This document shows, piece after piece, positions 28,484-36,546 of a DNA stretch of 64,000 nucleotides; the stretch's first letter is position 1, and each line of letters starts with the position of its first letter. The stretch is from Fen-178 sp963722575 (GTDB lineage: Bacteria > Acidobacteriota > Terriglobia > Bryobacterales > Bryobacteraceae), in assembly GCA_963722575.1 (NCBI GenBank), contig CAVRNR010000022.1, forward strand, positions 744,001 to 808,000, in the 5' to 3' direction. The translations under genes and the position numbers were made by a program. The notes beneath the pieces are model-generated. The model searched no databases. It had not been told where the DNA came from and saw only the letters and a program-made list of their open reading frames with translations.

Positions 28484-29514
28484 TACGCGCCCATCGCCAG
28501 GTGCAGCACCCAGAACGAGACGTACGCAATCACCGCCGCCGCCGGAATCGTCAGCACCCACGCCCACACGATGTTTCTCGCGATGCCCCAGCGCACGGCC
28601 TTCATGCGCTGAATGCTGCCTACTCCGGTGATGGCGCCGGCAATCGCGTGGGTGGTGGAAACCGGCAGCCCCAGGTGGGTGGCGAACAGCACCGCCGCCG
28701 CCGCGCCCGTCTCCGCGCAGAAGCCGCTGCGGGGCTTGAGGCGCGTCAGCCTGCCGCCCATGGTGTGCACGATGCGCCACCCGCCGCTCAGCGTGCCCAG
28801 CGCGATGGCCAAGTAGGCCAGCATCAGCACCCAGGCGGGGATCTCGAACACAGGCACGTAGTGCGACGTGAACAGCACCCCCGCGATCAGCCCGGCGGTC
28901 TTCTGCGCGTCGTTGGAGCCGTGCGAGAGGCTTAACGACGCCGCCGAAACCAACTGGATCTTTCGGAAATACTTGTCCATCTTCGACGGGCTGAATCCCC
29001 GAAAGAGCCAGTAGACCGCCACCATCAGCAGGTACGCCAGGACCATCCCGATCAACGGCGCCACCACGATGAACATCAGCGTGAGAGGCCATTCGCCTCC
29101 CCGGCCGACGTTCAGCGCGTCCAGGCTGTGCCGGAATCCCCGCACGATCCCCACCCGCGCGATAGCCGCGCCGGCGTACCCGCCGATCAGCGCGTGCGAC
29201 GAGCTGGTGGGCAGTGCCCGCCACCACGTGATCAGGTCCCAGGCGATGGCCCCCATCAAGCCGCCCATGATGACGTAGGGCGTCACCAGGTTCAGGTCCA
29301 CGAACCCCTTGCCAACCGTCTTGGCCACGGCCGTGCCGAAAACGAAGGCCGCGGCGAAATTGAAAAACGCCGCCCACAACACCGCTTGCAACGGCGTCAG
29401 GACGCGCGTGGCCACAATCGTCGCCACCGAATTCGCGGCGTCGTGGAAGCCGTTGATGAAATCGAACACCAGCGCGATCCCGATGATCAGAACGGCGAGC
29501 GTGAACGTGGACAT
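28483..29514 (-). CDS. pit: PiT family inorganic phosphate transporter
   Basis: A 343-residue phosphate permease with about ten membrane segments. The duplicated PiT signature is visible as FDFINGFHDAANSVAT near the N terminus and SLSHGSNDAQKTAGL in the second half. It takes up phosphate, probably as a metal-phosphate complex driven by protons. It is two bases downstream of the DUF47 gene, the usual pairing. Confidence 0.95.
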   Translation of the reverse strand: MSTFTLAVLIIGIALVFDFINGFHDAANSVATIVATRVLTPLQAVLWAAFFNFAAAFVFGTAVAKTVGKGFVDLNLVTPYVIMGGLMGAIAWDLITWWRALPTSSSHALIGGYAGAAIARVGIVRGFRHSLDALNVGRGGEWPLTLMFIVVAPLIGMVLAYLLMVAVYWLFRGFSPSKMDKYFRKIQLVSAASLSLSHGSNDAQKTAGLIAGVLFTSHYVPVFEIPAWVLMLAYLAIALGTLSGGWRIVHTMGGRLTRLKPRSGFCAETGAAAAVLFATHLGLPVSTTHAIAGAITGVGSIQRMKAVRWGIARNIVWAWVLTIPAAAVIAYVSFWVLHLAMGA

Positions 29515-29516
29515 AC

Positions 29517-30131
29517 TTAGCTGTTTTTGACCACTACGTTCTGCAGAACGTCGGCCACGTCTTCACAGCTATCGATGGTGTTCTCGAAGAACTCGTACAC
29601 CTCTTTGAGCTTGATCAGCGTGATGGGGTCCTTCTCCTTGTTGAACAGGTCCGCCACCGCGCTCCGCCCGATGAGATCGGCCTCGTTCTCCAGGCGGTTG
29701 ATCTCGATGCAGTGCGCCATAATCGTGCCGTTTTGTTCCAGGGCCTCGAAGGCGCTCTTCAACGTCCGGGCGCAACTGGCGACAATGTCCGCCAACGTCG
29801 CCATGGTGGGGGGAATCGGGTCGATATGGTACGACACCAGCCGGTGCACGGTGTCCTCAATCCCATCCAGCACGTTGTCGAGCGCGGAAGAGATATTGTG
29901 GATGTCCTCGGGATCGATGGGCGTGATGAAGGTTTGGTTAAGGCGCGTGAAGATCTCGTGGATGATTTCATCGCCCCGGTGCTCCAGGGAGAGGATCTCC
30001 GTGGCGCAGCCGGCCAGGCGCGAATTTCCGGCGCGAACTCCGTCGTTGAGCAGCCTGGAGGCCTCCGAGATGATCTCCACTTGCTTTACAAAGAGGTGGT
30101 AGAAATGCTCCTCGCGTGGCAGTAGTCGCAT
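29517..30131 (-). CDS. DUF47 family PhoU-like regulator of phosphate transport
   Basis: A 204-residue all-helical DUF47 (YkaA-like) protein. It begins LLPREEHFYHLF and carries the metal-binding PhoU-like segments LEHRGDEIIHEI and NRLENEADLIGRSA. These proteins are encoded next to pit and are thought to modulate low-affinity phosphate transport. It lies 53 bases after the TtcA-type gene on the same strand, so the three may share a transcript. Confidence 0.93.
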   Translation of the reverse strand: MRLLPREEHFYHLFVKQVEIISEASRLLNDGVRAGNSRLAGCATEILSLEHRGDEIIHEIFTRLNQTFITPIDPEDIHNISSALDNVLDGIEDTVHRLVSYHIDPIPPTMATLADIVASCARTLKSAFEALEQNGTIMAHCIEINRLENEADLIGRSAVADLFNKEKDPITLIKLKEVYEFFENTIDSCEDVADVLQNVVVKNS

Positions 30132-30184
30132 AGAGTGGGCTTGAAAAAAGAGAACTCCATCTTAATCGGTATCGAAGCCGCGGG

Positions 30185-30952
30185 TCAATCCGCGCGCAGC
30201 AGCCGCGCGTCGAGCAGACGCCCCGTATCCACGTTGCCCATGGCGGAAAGCATGTTTTCCTTGAGATGCGGATGCTGGCGCTCGAGCTCCGCGAACAGGT
30301 CGCGCAGCGCGCGCCGCACCGTCCCCGTCTTTTGCGAGCACCCGCACGGCACCACTGGAACGCCCAGCGCCCCGGCATAAGCGCGCGTGATCGCTTCCGT
30401 CACGAACACCAGCGGGCGGATGAGCCGGTATTCGCGGTCGCGCGAGATCGAGACCGGCGGCAGCGCGCTCAGCCTGCCGGTGAACAGCATGTTGCGCAGC
30501 AGCGCCTCGCAGAAATCGTCGGCGGTGTGGCCGAATGCGATCACGTTGGCGTTCAACCCATGGGCCACCTCGTAGACCGCGCGCCGCCGGTAGCGGCTGC
30601 ACAGGTCGCAGCCGTGCTCCGGCTGGTCGTCGAGCAGGCGCAGGGAAGGAGCGTCGCGGTAGTAGGTCCACGCCACGCCGCGCTGTTTCAGGTACTCGCC
30701 CAGCGGTTCGATGGGCCGCAGGAACTTGCCCTGTTCCACGGTGAAGGCGCACACCGAGAAATCGATGGGCGCGCGCTTCTGGAGCAGCAGCAGGGCCTCC
30801 AGCAGGGTGGCCGAATCCTTCCCTCCGGAGAGCGCCACCGCCACCCGATCGCCGTCGCGAATCATCTTGAAGCGGTGGATGGCTTCGCCGACCCTGCGCA
30901 GCAGTGTTTTTTCCAGATCCACTGATTCGATTATAAAGGCTGGAGACTGCAT
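30185..30952 (-). CDS. TtcA-type PP-loop tRNA thiolation enzyme
   Basis: A 255-residue ATP-binding protein with the PP-loop SGGKDS (42-47), a CXXC pair in HGCDLCSRYRRR, and a further Cys-containing segment (PCGCSQK). This matches the TtcA family, which binds an iron-sulfur cluster and thiolates cytidine 32 of tRNA. The conserved FGHTADD motif is also present. It could be a related sulfur-transfer enzyme of the same superfamily, so no gene symbol is given. Confidence 0.88.
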   Translation of the reverse strand: MQSPAFIIESVDLEKTLLRRVGEAIHRFKMIRDGDRVAVALSGGKDSATLLEALLLLQKRAPIDFSVCAFTVEQGKFLRPIEPLGEYLKQRGVAWTYYRDAPSLRLLDDQPEHGCDLCSRYRRRAVYEVAHGLNANVIAFGHTADDFCEALLRNMLFTGRLSALPPVSISRDREYRLIRPLVFVTEAITRAYAGALGVPVVPCGCSQKTGTVRRALRDLFAELERQHPHLKENMLSAMGNVDTGRLLDARLLRAD

Positions 30953-30999
30953 TTCTTCGACAAACCCTGGCGCGGCCGGACCCTAATCCTCGGAGACAG

Positions 31000-31085
31000 G
31001 TGGGACAGACCATCGCCTTCTGTGGTCAACCGGCCATTCCTCCGGCGAAGCTTGGCAGGCCACAAGAGGCGATCGTCTGCCCCAC
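31000..31085. repeat. Imperfect 28-bp inverted repeat
   Basis: Arms 31000-31027 and 31058-31085 match at 23 of 28 positions when one is reverse-complemented; a 30-base spacer separates them. The arms begin with GTGGGACAGACCATCGCC. The right arm directly adjoins the 3' end of mutY. It resembles other short GTGGGGCAG-type dispersed repeats, but no second copy was found in this window. Confidence 0.65.
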
Positions 31086-32102
31086 TCACAGGATTCCGGC
31101 CAGTTTCAGCGCTTTTCGAGCCGTGGCACTGAGAGGAATCCCGGTAGGCGCCGCTGGGTCGAACCATCGAAACCGGGGGCTGAGCGGGCCCGTGGGGCGC
31201 CGTGCCGCGGCGGCCAGCACCGTAAGAGTGTAGTGGTGATGCGTGATGGTATGGCGGAATTCGCCGAAGCGGGCCCCGGTTCGCGCGCCGGGCAGGTCTT
31301 CGGGCGCCGGCAGATCCCAAAAACCGGCCATGCGGCGCGCGCCAGCCTCCCTTTGCCGAAGCAGGATGCGCCGGCCCTTCCGCACTAGCAGAAGGGCGCC
31401 GGCGATGCGCACCGGCCTGGTCTTACGGAGCTTGACGGGCAACTCGAGGACGGTGCCACTTTCCCGCGCGCGGCACAGCGAAGAAACCGGGCAAACCCGG
31501 CACCGCGGCTTGCCGGGCAGACACACGGTGGCGCCAAGCTCCATGAGAGCCTGGTTGAAAAGCCCGGGGTGGCGCGGGTCGAGCCAGCCCTGCGCCACGG
31601 CGCGGAAGCGCTCGCGGGTGCGCGGCGAAGCGATGTCGGCGGCATCGTTCTCCACGCGCGCCACCACGCGCAGCACGTTGCCATCCACCGCGGCGTGGGG
31701 CAGCCCAAACGCCATGCTGGCGATGGCCGCGGCCGTGTAATCGCCCACGCCGGGGAGCGCGCGGATGTCGTCGTACTCGCGCGGGAACCCTCGCCCACCC
31801 GCCACCTGCCGCGCGGCGCGCAGCAAATTGCGGGCCCGCGCGTAGTACCCCAGGCCGCTCCACACCGTCAGGACCTCTTCTTCGCCGGCCGATGCCAGGG
31901 CCGCAACCGTGGGGAACCGCTCGATGAACCGCTGGTAGTAGGGGACGGCCACCTGCGCCCGGGTCTGTTGGAGCATGACCTCCGAGACCCAGATGCGGTA
32001 TGGATCGGACACGCGCCGCCAGGGGAGATCGCGATGGCCCTTACGGTACCAGGCCAGCAGCAGGCGGGAGACCGGCGGTTTCACTCGACGACGCAAATCC
32101 AT
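31086..32102 (-). CDS. mutY: A/G-specific adenine glycosylase
   Basis: A 338-residue MutY from the ATG at 32102, which removes adenine mispaired with 8-oxoguanine. Catalytic residues are Glu41 in SEVMLQQTR and Asp140 in VDGNVLRVV. The helix-hairpin-helix is LPGVGDYTAAA, and the iron-sulfur cysteines have the exact C-X6-C-X2-C-X5-C spacing (194, 201, 204, 210). A C-terminal NUDIX-like domain (about 225-335) reads 8-oxoG. The start lies 22 bases inside the upstream S24 gene, so the two are coupled; the longer frame further upstream is a shadow. Confidence 0.95.
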   Translation of the reverse strand: MDLRRRVKPPVSRLLLAWYRKGHRDLPWRRVSDPYRIWVSEVMLQQTRAQVAVPYYQRFIERFPTVAALASAGEEEVLTVWSGLGYYARARNLLRAARQVAGGRGFPREYDDIRALPGVGDYTAAAIASMAFGLPHAAVDGNVLRVVARVENDAADIASPRTRERFRAVAQGWLDPRHPGLFNQALMELGATVCLPGKPRCRVCPVSSLCRARESGTVLELPVKLRKTRPVRIAGALLLVRKGRRILLRQREAGARRMAGFWDLPAPEDLPGARTGARFGEFRHTITHHHYTLTVLAAAARRPTGPLSPRFRWFDPAAPTGIPLSATARKALKLAGIL

Positions 32103-32890
32103 TCGGCGACTACCGCGAAATCCTCCGGCCCCACGTCCCAGGCCTGGTACTCGGGATTGAGAGGCTCCAGCCGGATCTGTTCGTGATGCCACTGGTCTTC
32201 GCCGGTCGAAACCTTCCGGCTGGTGTACTTCTTGACGGTGTAACGGGCGGTCTCATCCAGCATGCCGAAGCGCTGGATCAGCAGGATCTTGTTCTGCCGC
32301 GAGCCGGCGGGATGGAAGCGAAACAGGTTGAGGCTGCCATTGGGGATGCGCGGCTCCATGGAGTCGCCCACCACGTGCGCCACGAACAGGTACGGGTCGA
32401 GCCGCGTGCCTTCGGGCGCGCGCACCCAGTCTTCCACCTCGGACGGCATTTCCTCGCCCAGGTTGCCGGCGGCCGCGCGCAGGCTGTACAGCGGCACATG
32501 CGTGCGGAACGGCTCGACGGCCAGCTTTTCCACGTGTTCGTCGTAGAGGTGGTCGAGCACGCGGGAAAAAGCGTCCACTCTCTCCACGATCCGCCGCTCG
32601 CTCACGCGCAGCGCGTTGGAAAGGGAATCCTCGAGCGACCGCAGGTAGGCCTCGGCGCCGTTCTCGGACAGCTTCCGGCGGATATCTTCTTCGAGCGCTT
32701 CCAGAACTTCGGCATCTTCGGAATCGGCCAAATCGTGGTAGCGCGCGCGCATCCGCACCCAACCCCGGCCGGTTCCAGGGTCGATCAACAGAACGCCGAT
32801 ATTCAGCGGCAGCCGTCCGGGCAAAGCGGCCTCCAGCAGCACGTAGGTGCCCAGACGGCGCGCGTTGATGGAAACCACCGTTGCCGGCAT
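32081..32890 (-). CDS. S24/LexA-like peptidase-domain protein with DUF3037-like N terminus
   Basis: A 269-residue protein in two parts. The first 130 residues include LPLNIGVLLIDPGTG, reminiscent of DUF3037-type domains, and a charged helical region. The C-terminal part is an S24 domain: Ser177 in VVGDSMEPRIPNGSL and Lys220 or Lys221 in YTVKKY would form the LexA-type Ser-Lys dyad. There is no helix-turn-helix, so it is not an ordinary LexA repressor. Self-cleavage on DNA damage is possible but unproven. It is translationally coupled to mutY. Confidence 0.8.
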   Translation of the reverse strand: MPATVVSINARRLGTYVLLEAALPGRLPLNIGVLLIDPGTGRGWVRMRARYHDLADSEDAEVLEALEEDIRRKLSENGAEAYLRSLEDSLSNALRVSERRIVERVDAFSRVLDHLYDEHVEKLAVEPFRTHVPLYSLRAAAGNLGEEMPSEVEDWVRAPEGTRLDPYLFVAHVVGDSMEPRIPNGSLNLFRFHPAGSRQNKILLIQRFGMLDETARYTVKKYTSRKVSTGEDQWHHEQIRLEPLNPEYQAWDVGPEDFAVVAEWICVVE

Positions 32891-32940
32891 TCTTGAATCC
32901 CGTTCTTATCCTATCCTCTTATCGGTTGCAAAGCCAGAAG

Positions 32941-33045
32941 CTTTCAGCAGCAATCGGCTTTCAGCTAAACCCCCACACGGTGGCCGTGCGGCGGCGCCGC
33001 TGTTTTAGCTGATAGCTGATAGCTGATAGCTGAAAGCTGATAGCT
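32941..33045. repeat. AGCTGAT tandem repeat and flanking imperfect palindrome
   Basis: From 33006 to 33045 the unit AGCTGAT repeats about five to six times with one variant (GAAAGCT). The same words appear in reverse orientation at 32960-32980 (TTTCAGCTAAA), giving an imperfect stem-loop around a GC-rich centre. The array ends on the stop codon of the lipoprotein gene. Related words recur at 38970-39015. Confidence 0.8.
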
Positions 33046-33646
33046 ACTTGGCCAGCTCGGCGTCCTGGATATTATATTTCGCCTTCAGGGACTGGATTGC
33101 CTCTCCCACAATGTCCTTCGGGCTGCTGTATCCCTCCAACATCGCATTCAGTTTGGGGATGCCGCCCGGATAGGCGTCTCCCTTATAGTCCGGGCTCAGC
33201 CGCAGGTCCAGGAAACCGGGGGCGGAGTCGTCCAGCAGCGCCCGCGTCTCCTGGAGAAGCCGCTGGCGTTTGGTGAGCTGAGTGATCAGGTTGTCGCGGA
33301 TACTCTGTGGGTACTCCTGCTGGAGCGGCTCGTCGTAAATCGCCTGGCGGACCGCGCCCAATTTCGTGCTGATGAAAGCCGCGGATTTGGCCAGGTCGTG
33401 GGCCACGGCCGCATTCTGATTCAACTGGTCCCCGCGGCCGGCGCCGTTCTCCATGATGGAGCCGCACCAGGAGCGGGCGCTCGCCAGGAAGTCTTTCTCC
33501 ATGGCATTGGCGCTGGCAAAATCGGCGCTCTTTTGTTGGAGAGTCCTGCAAAACCTGACGGCCTCGGTCCGCTCTTCCTTGCCGCATCCGGAGAAGAGCG
33601 CTACAGCCGCCAACCACCAGCAGTAACGGAGTTTCACGGAAATCAC
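33044..33646 (-). CDS. Putative lipoprotein of unknown function
   Basis: A 200-residue protein with a signal peptide ending in a lipobox (ALFSGC, Cys at about 21), so it is probably lipid-anchored. The mature part is mostly charged and helical, with no recognised domain. Translation may start at the GTG at 33646 or the next GTG at 33637. It stands alone between a repeat cluster and a divergent GTPase gene. Confidence 0.7.
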   Translation of the reverse strand: MISVKLRYCWWLAAVALFSGCGKEERTEAVRFCRTLQQKSADFASANAMEKDFLASARSWCGSIMENGAGRGDQLNQNAAVAHDLAKSAAFISTKLGAVRQAIYDEPLQQEYPQSIRDNLITQLTKRQRLLQETRALLDDSAPGFLDLRLSPDYKGDAYPGGIPKLNAMLEGYSSPKDIVGEAIQSLKAKYNIQDAELAK

Positions 33647-33817
33647 GTCCCTTTCATCCGACTCTGCCCCAACTATAAGCCCTTTCGCGCGTGGTGTCTA
33701 TCCGGCTGGCGCCGGGCCCAGACGGCGCCCCCTTGCCACCGGCGGGGCTGTACGGACGGTGAAGAACACCCGCGACAAGATCGCCGGCGCTACATGATAT
33801 TCTGCTCCAGAGGCGCC

Positions 33818-34759
33818 ATGTCCGCCAACCTCAGCCCGGAATACCTGGCGGCGGAGGAAGAGCACCGGTCGGCCGGGACCGTCGCCGGGAAGATCGCCGC
33901 ACTCGAGAAAATGCTCGCCACCCTGCCCAAGCACAAGGGCACGGAGAAGATGCAGGCCGACATCAAGCGGCGGCTTTCCCAGGCGCGCAAGGAATCGCAG
34001 AAAAAGGGCACCAGCCACGCGCTCCCGTTCTATCTCGTGCCGCGCGAAGGCGCCGGCCAGGTGGCGCTGGTCGGCCCGGCCAACTCCGGCAAGTCGAGCC
34101 TGGTGCGCGCACTCACCCATGCGCTTCCGGAGGTCGCCGAATATCCCTTTACCACGCGGCTGCCCATGCCCGGCATGATGGCCTTCGAGAACGTCCAGAT
34201 CCAGCTTGTGGACCTGCCGCCCATCTCCGCGGACTTCACCGAACCCTGGCTCCCGCAGGCGATCCGCAACGCCAACGCCAGCGTGCTGGTGGTCGACGTG
34301 AACGACGCCGGCAGCCTGGAGGAGATGGAACTAATCGAGACCAGCCTTCGAGACTGGCATCTCCCGTCGCCAGGCCTGCTGATTGGCAACAAGATCGACC
34401 AACCGGGCGGGGAGGGCAACTTCGCGGCGCTGGCGGACCTCTACCGGGACCGCTACGCTTCGGTGGCCGTCTCGGCCGCGGCGGGCCAGGGCTTGCCCGG
34501 CTTCGCCCGCGCGGTCTTCGACCTGCTGGAACTGGTGCGGGTCTACACCAAAGTACCCGGGCGCAAAGCCAACCTCTCGGCTCCCTACGTTTTGAAGCGC
34601 GGGGCGACGGTGCTGGACGCCGCCCGCCACGTCCACAAGGATTTCGCCGAACACCTCAAGTTCGCGCGGCTGTTCCGCCCGGCCGGAGAGCGCGACGGCC
34701 TGATGGTGGAACGCCAGCATGTGGTCCAGGACGAAGACATCCTGGAGTTCCACATATAG
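33818..34759 (+). CDS. TGS-domain GTPase (OBG/DRG-like)
   Basis: A 313-residue GTPase from the ATG at 33818 (MSANLSPEYLAAEEE); an ATG at 33794 would add eight residues. A coiled-coil-like N-terminal region (about 10-65) precedes the G domain. G1 is GPANSGKSS (86-94), G3 is DLPP and G4 is NKID, and the C-terminal TGS domain (about 235-312) has the typical ARHVHKDFAEHLKFAR. DRG/OBG-like proteins bind ribosomes or RNA. The long upstream open frame is not coding. No operon partner is evident. Confidence 0.9.
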   Translation: MSANLSPEYLAAEEEHRSAGTVAGKIAALEKMLATLPKHKGTEKMQADIKRRLSQARKESQKKGTSHALPFYLVPREGAGQVALVGPANSGKSSLVRALTHALPEVAEYPFTTRLPMPGMMAFENVQIQLVDLPPISADFTEPWLPQAIRNANASVLVVDVNDAGSLEEMELIETSLRDWHLPSPGLLIGNKIDQPGGEGNFAALADLYRDRYASVAVSAAAGQGLPGFARAVFDLLELVRVYTKVPGRKANLSAPYVLKRGATVLDAARHVHKDFAEHLKFARLFRPAGERDGLMVERQHVVQDEDILEFHI

Positions 34760-34899
34760 GCTCCCTGCTGCCTCGCCAGCCGTCTGCCAACCTCGCGAGA
34801 AGGAGCGCTATGCTATGTTGCGAGAGAACTCTCCGGGCTTGCCGGGCCGCATGTGCATTCGGTGATTCGCAAGTCTCGGAATTACAGGAGAAGCACACG

Positions 34900-36534
34900 A
34901 TGGTATTCGGAGCATTCGCACGCTCGCTGGTACTGTTTTCGATGCTCTGGCCGGTGGCGGCTTTCGCCGAGGTCACCCCTTACCCGCCCTACCCGGGCGC
35001 GAAGCCGAGCCCGGCTTTTAAGGTGACCGTGGACGGTCAGACGGTGTTTGTCTACCGGTTTCTGACCTACGATCAGTTCCAGTTCATGGATTATGCCAGT
35101 TTCTCCATGACCGGCAAGGTCCGGGTCACGGTCACCAATCTCGTCGGCGAGATGAATGTGCTCACCTGCGACATCAGGCCGCTGGCTTACGGCATCAAGC
35201 CGCAGATCGCCGGGAATACGTGCAGCTTCGAACTCGACCGGCCACGTTACCTCCTGGTGTTCCCCAACGAAGTGGCGTCCTTCGGCGCCGCCGGGTTGAT
35301 GCTGTTTGCCGAACCGCCGGAGAAGAACCCTCCGCGGCTCGGCGATCCGAACGTGGTCAACATCATGGACTACAAGGTGGACAACACCGGCAAGACAGTT
35401 GAGACCGCGAAAATCAATCGGGCCATCGGCAACGTCTCGGCCAAGCGTGGGGGCGGCGTGCTCTATTTTCCCGCGGGCGGCGTCTACATGACGGGCACTT
35501 TGTTGATGAAGAGCAACGTCAAGCTCTACGTCGACGCGGGAGCCCTGATTAAGGGGACCGGCAAAATGGTGGATTACACCTCCGCGCCCGCGCCTCCCGG
35601 TGCGCCTGCCCCAGGGAGGCCGCTCCGAGCCCAGGTTATCTTCGACCATGTCGAGAATGCCGGCCTGGCGGGACGAGGCGCCATCGACATGGAAGGCTAT
35701 CCCAAACTGTGGTATGACTTCGCACCCGACACGTCGGACGGACGCGCCAGAGACGCCGATGGGATTGTGAAGGACCCGCATGGGGCTGGCGCCAGGGGTT
35801 ATCTCATCAACACCTGCCGCAACATTACTTTCCAGGATCTGTTGCTGCTCCGATCCGCCGAATGGACGGTGCACGTGATCGACACCGAGAATTTCACCAC
35901 CCGGAACATCAAGATCGTGAACCGCAAGCGGCAGCACCACGACGATATCTACGATTTAACCGGCAGCAGCAAACATATCCTGATCGAAGACGGCTTCGCC
36001 ATGGGCATGGACGATACCTGGGCCCTGTACGGAAACAGAACCGCCGCCACCGGCCTGGAGGATATCGTGGTGAGGGGATTTGTGAATTACACCTACGATA
36101 CCGGTGTGGGCACCGGATATGGCGGTGGCGCTTCCGTCAAGCACCTGCTTTTCGAAGACGTGCACTTTGTCAGCAACACGGTGGATTACGCCATCTGGTT
36201 TCAGCTTGCGCCGCGGTATTGGACGGGACGGGGGTATCCCGAGGGCCGCGGAACCGCCAGACCGTATCCGAGCGACGATGTACGGTTTGTCAACTGCACG
36301 TTCGAAAACGATGGCGGGCATATCTGGATCGACGCCGGGGATTCGCCCTTGACGAACTTTGTGTTCGAGAACTGCACTTTTTATCACCCGACCCGGCCCA
36401 GCCTGCTGGCGGGGAAGAACGTCGGTCCGATCCTATTCAAGAACGTCAAGATCGGCGGAGTCCTCATTCGCAATCTCGAGCAGTTGAAGCGGGCTGGTTT
36501 CGAAGTTTCCGTCCCAGTCAGGTTCGAGCCGTGA
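34900..36534 (+). CDS. Secreted beta-helix glycoside hydrolase (GH28/GH49-like)
   Basis: A 544-residue protein. The ATG at 34900 is preceded by a good ribosome site (CAGGAG) and begins a signal peptide ending near AAFAE. After an N-terminal beta-sandwich (about 30-150), the sequence enters a right-handed beta-helix of the pectin-lyase type, with repeated turns such as RNITFQDLLLLRSAEWT, RNIKIVNRK and FVNCTFEND. The acidic residues near HDDIYDLTG and GMDDTW are candidates for catalysis. GH28 and GH49 enzymes hydrolyse pectins or dextrans; the substrate here is not determined. Like the GH36 and GH35-like genes, it suggests use of plant or microbial polysaccharides. Confidence 0.85.
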   Translation: MVFGAFARSLVLFSMLWPVAAFAEVTPYPPYPGAKPSPAFKVTVDGQTVFVYRFLTYDQFQFMDYASFSMTGKVRVTVTNLVGEMNVLTCDIRPLAYGIKPQIAGNTCSFELDRPRYLLVFPNEVASFGAAGLMLFAEPPEKNPPRLGDPNVVNIMDYKVDNTGKTVETAKINRAIGNVSAKRGGGVLYFPAGGVYMTGTLLMKSNVKLYVDAGALIKGTGKMVDYTSAPAPPGAPAPGRPLRAQVIFDHVENAGLAGRGAIDMEGYPKLWYDFAPDTSDGRARDADGIVKDPHGAGARGYLINTCRNITFQDLLLLRSAEWTVHVIDTENFTTRNIKIVNRKRQHHDDIYDLTGSSKHILIEDGFAMGMDDTWALYGNRTAATGLEDIVVRGFVNYTYDTGVGTGYGGGASVKHLLFEDVHFVSNTVDYAIWFQLAPRYWTGRGYPEGRGTARPYPSDDVRFVNCTFENDGGHIWIDAGDSPLTNFVFENCTFYHPTRPSLLAGKNVGPILFKNVKIGGVLIRNLEQLKRAGFEVSVPVRFEP

Positions 36535-36546
36535 GGAGGGCGCACT

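Noticed and set aside
33006..33045. AGCTGAT array considered as a CRISPR-like array
   Set aside because: The units are seven bases, contiguous and without spacers, and no cas gene is nearby.
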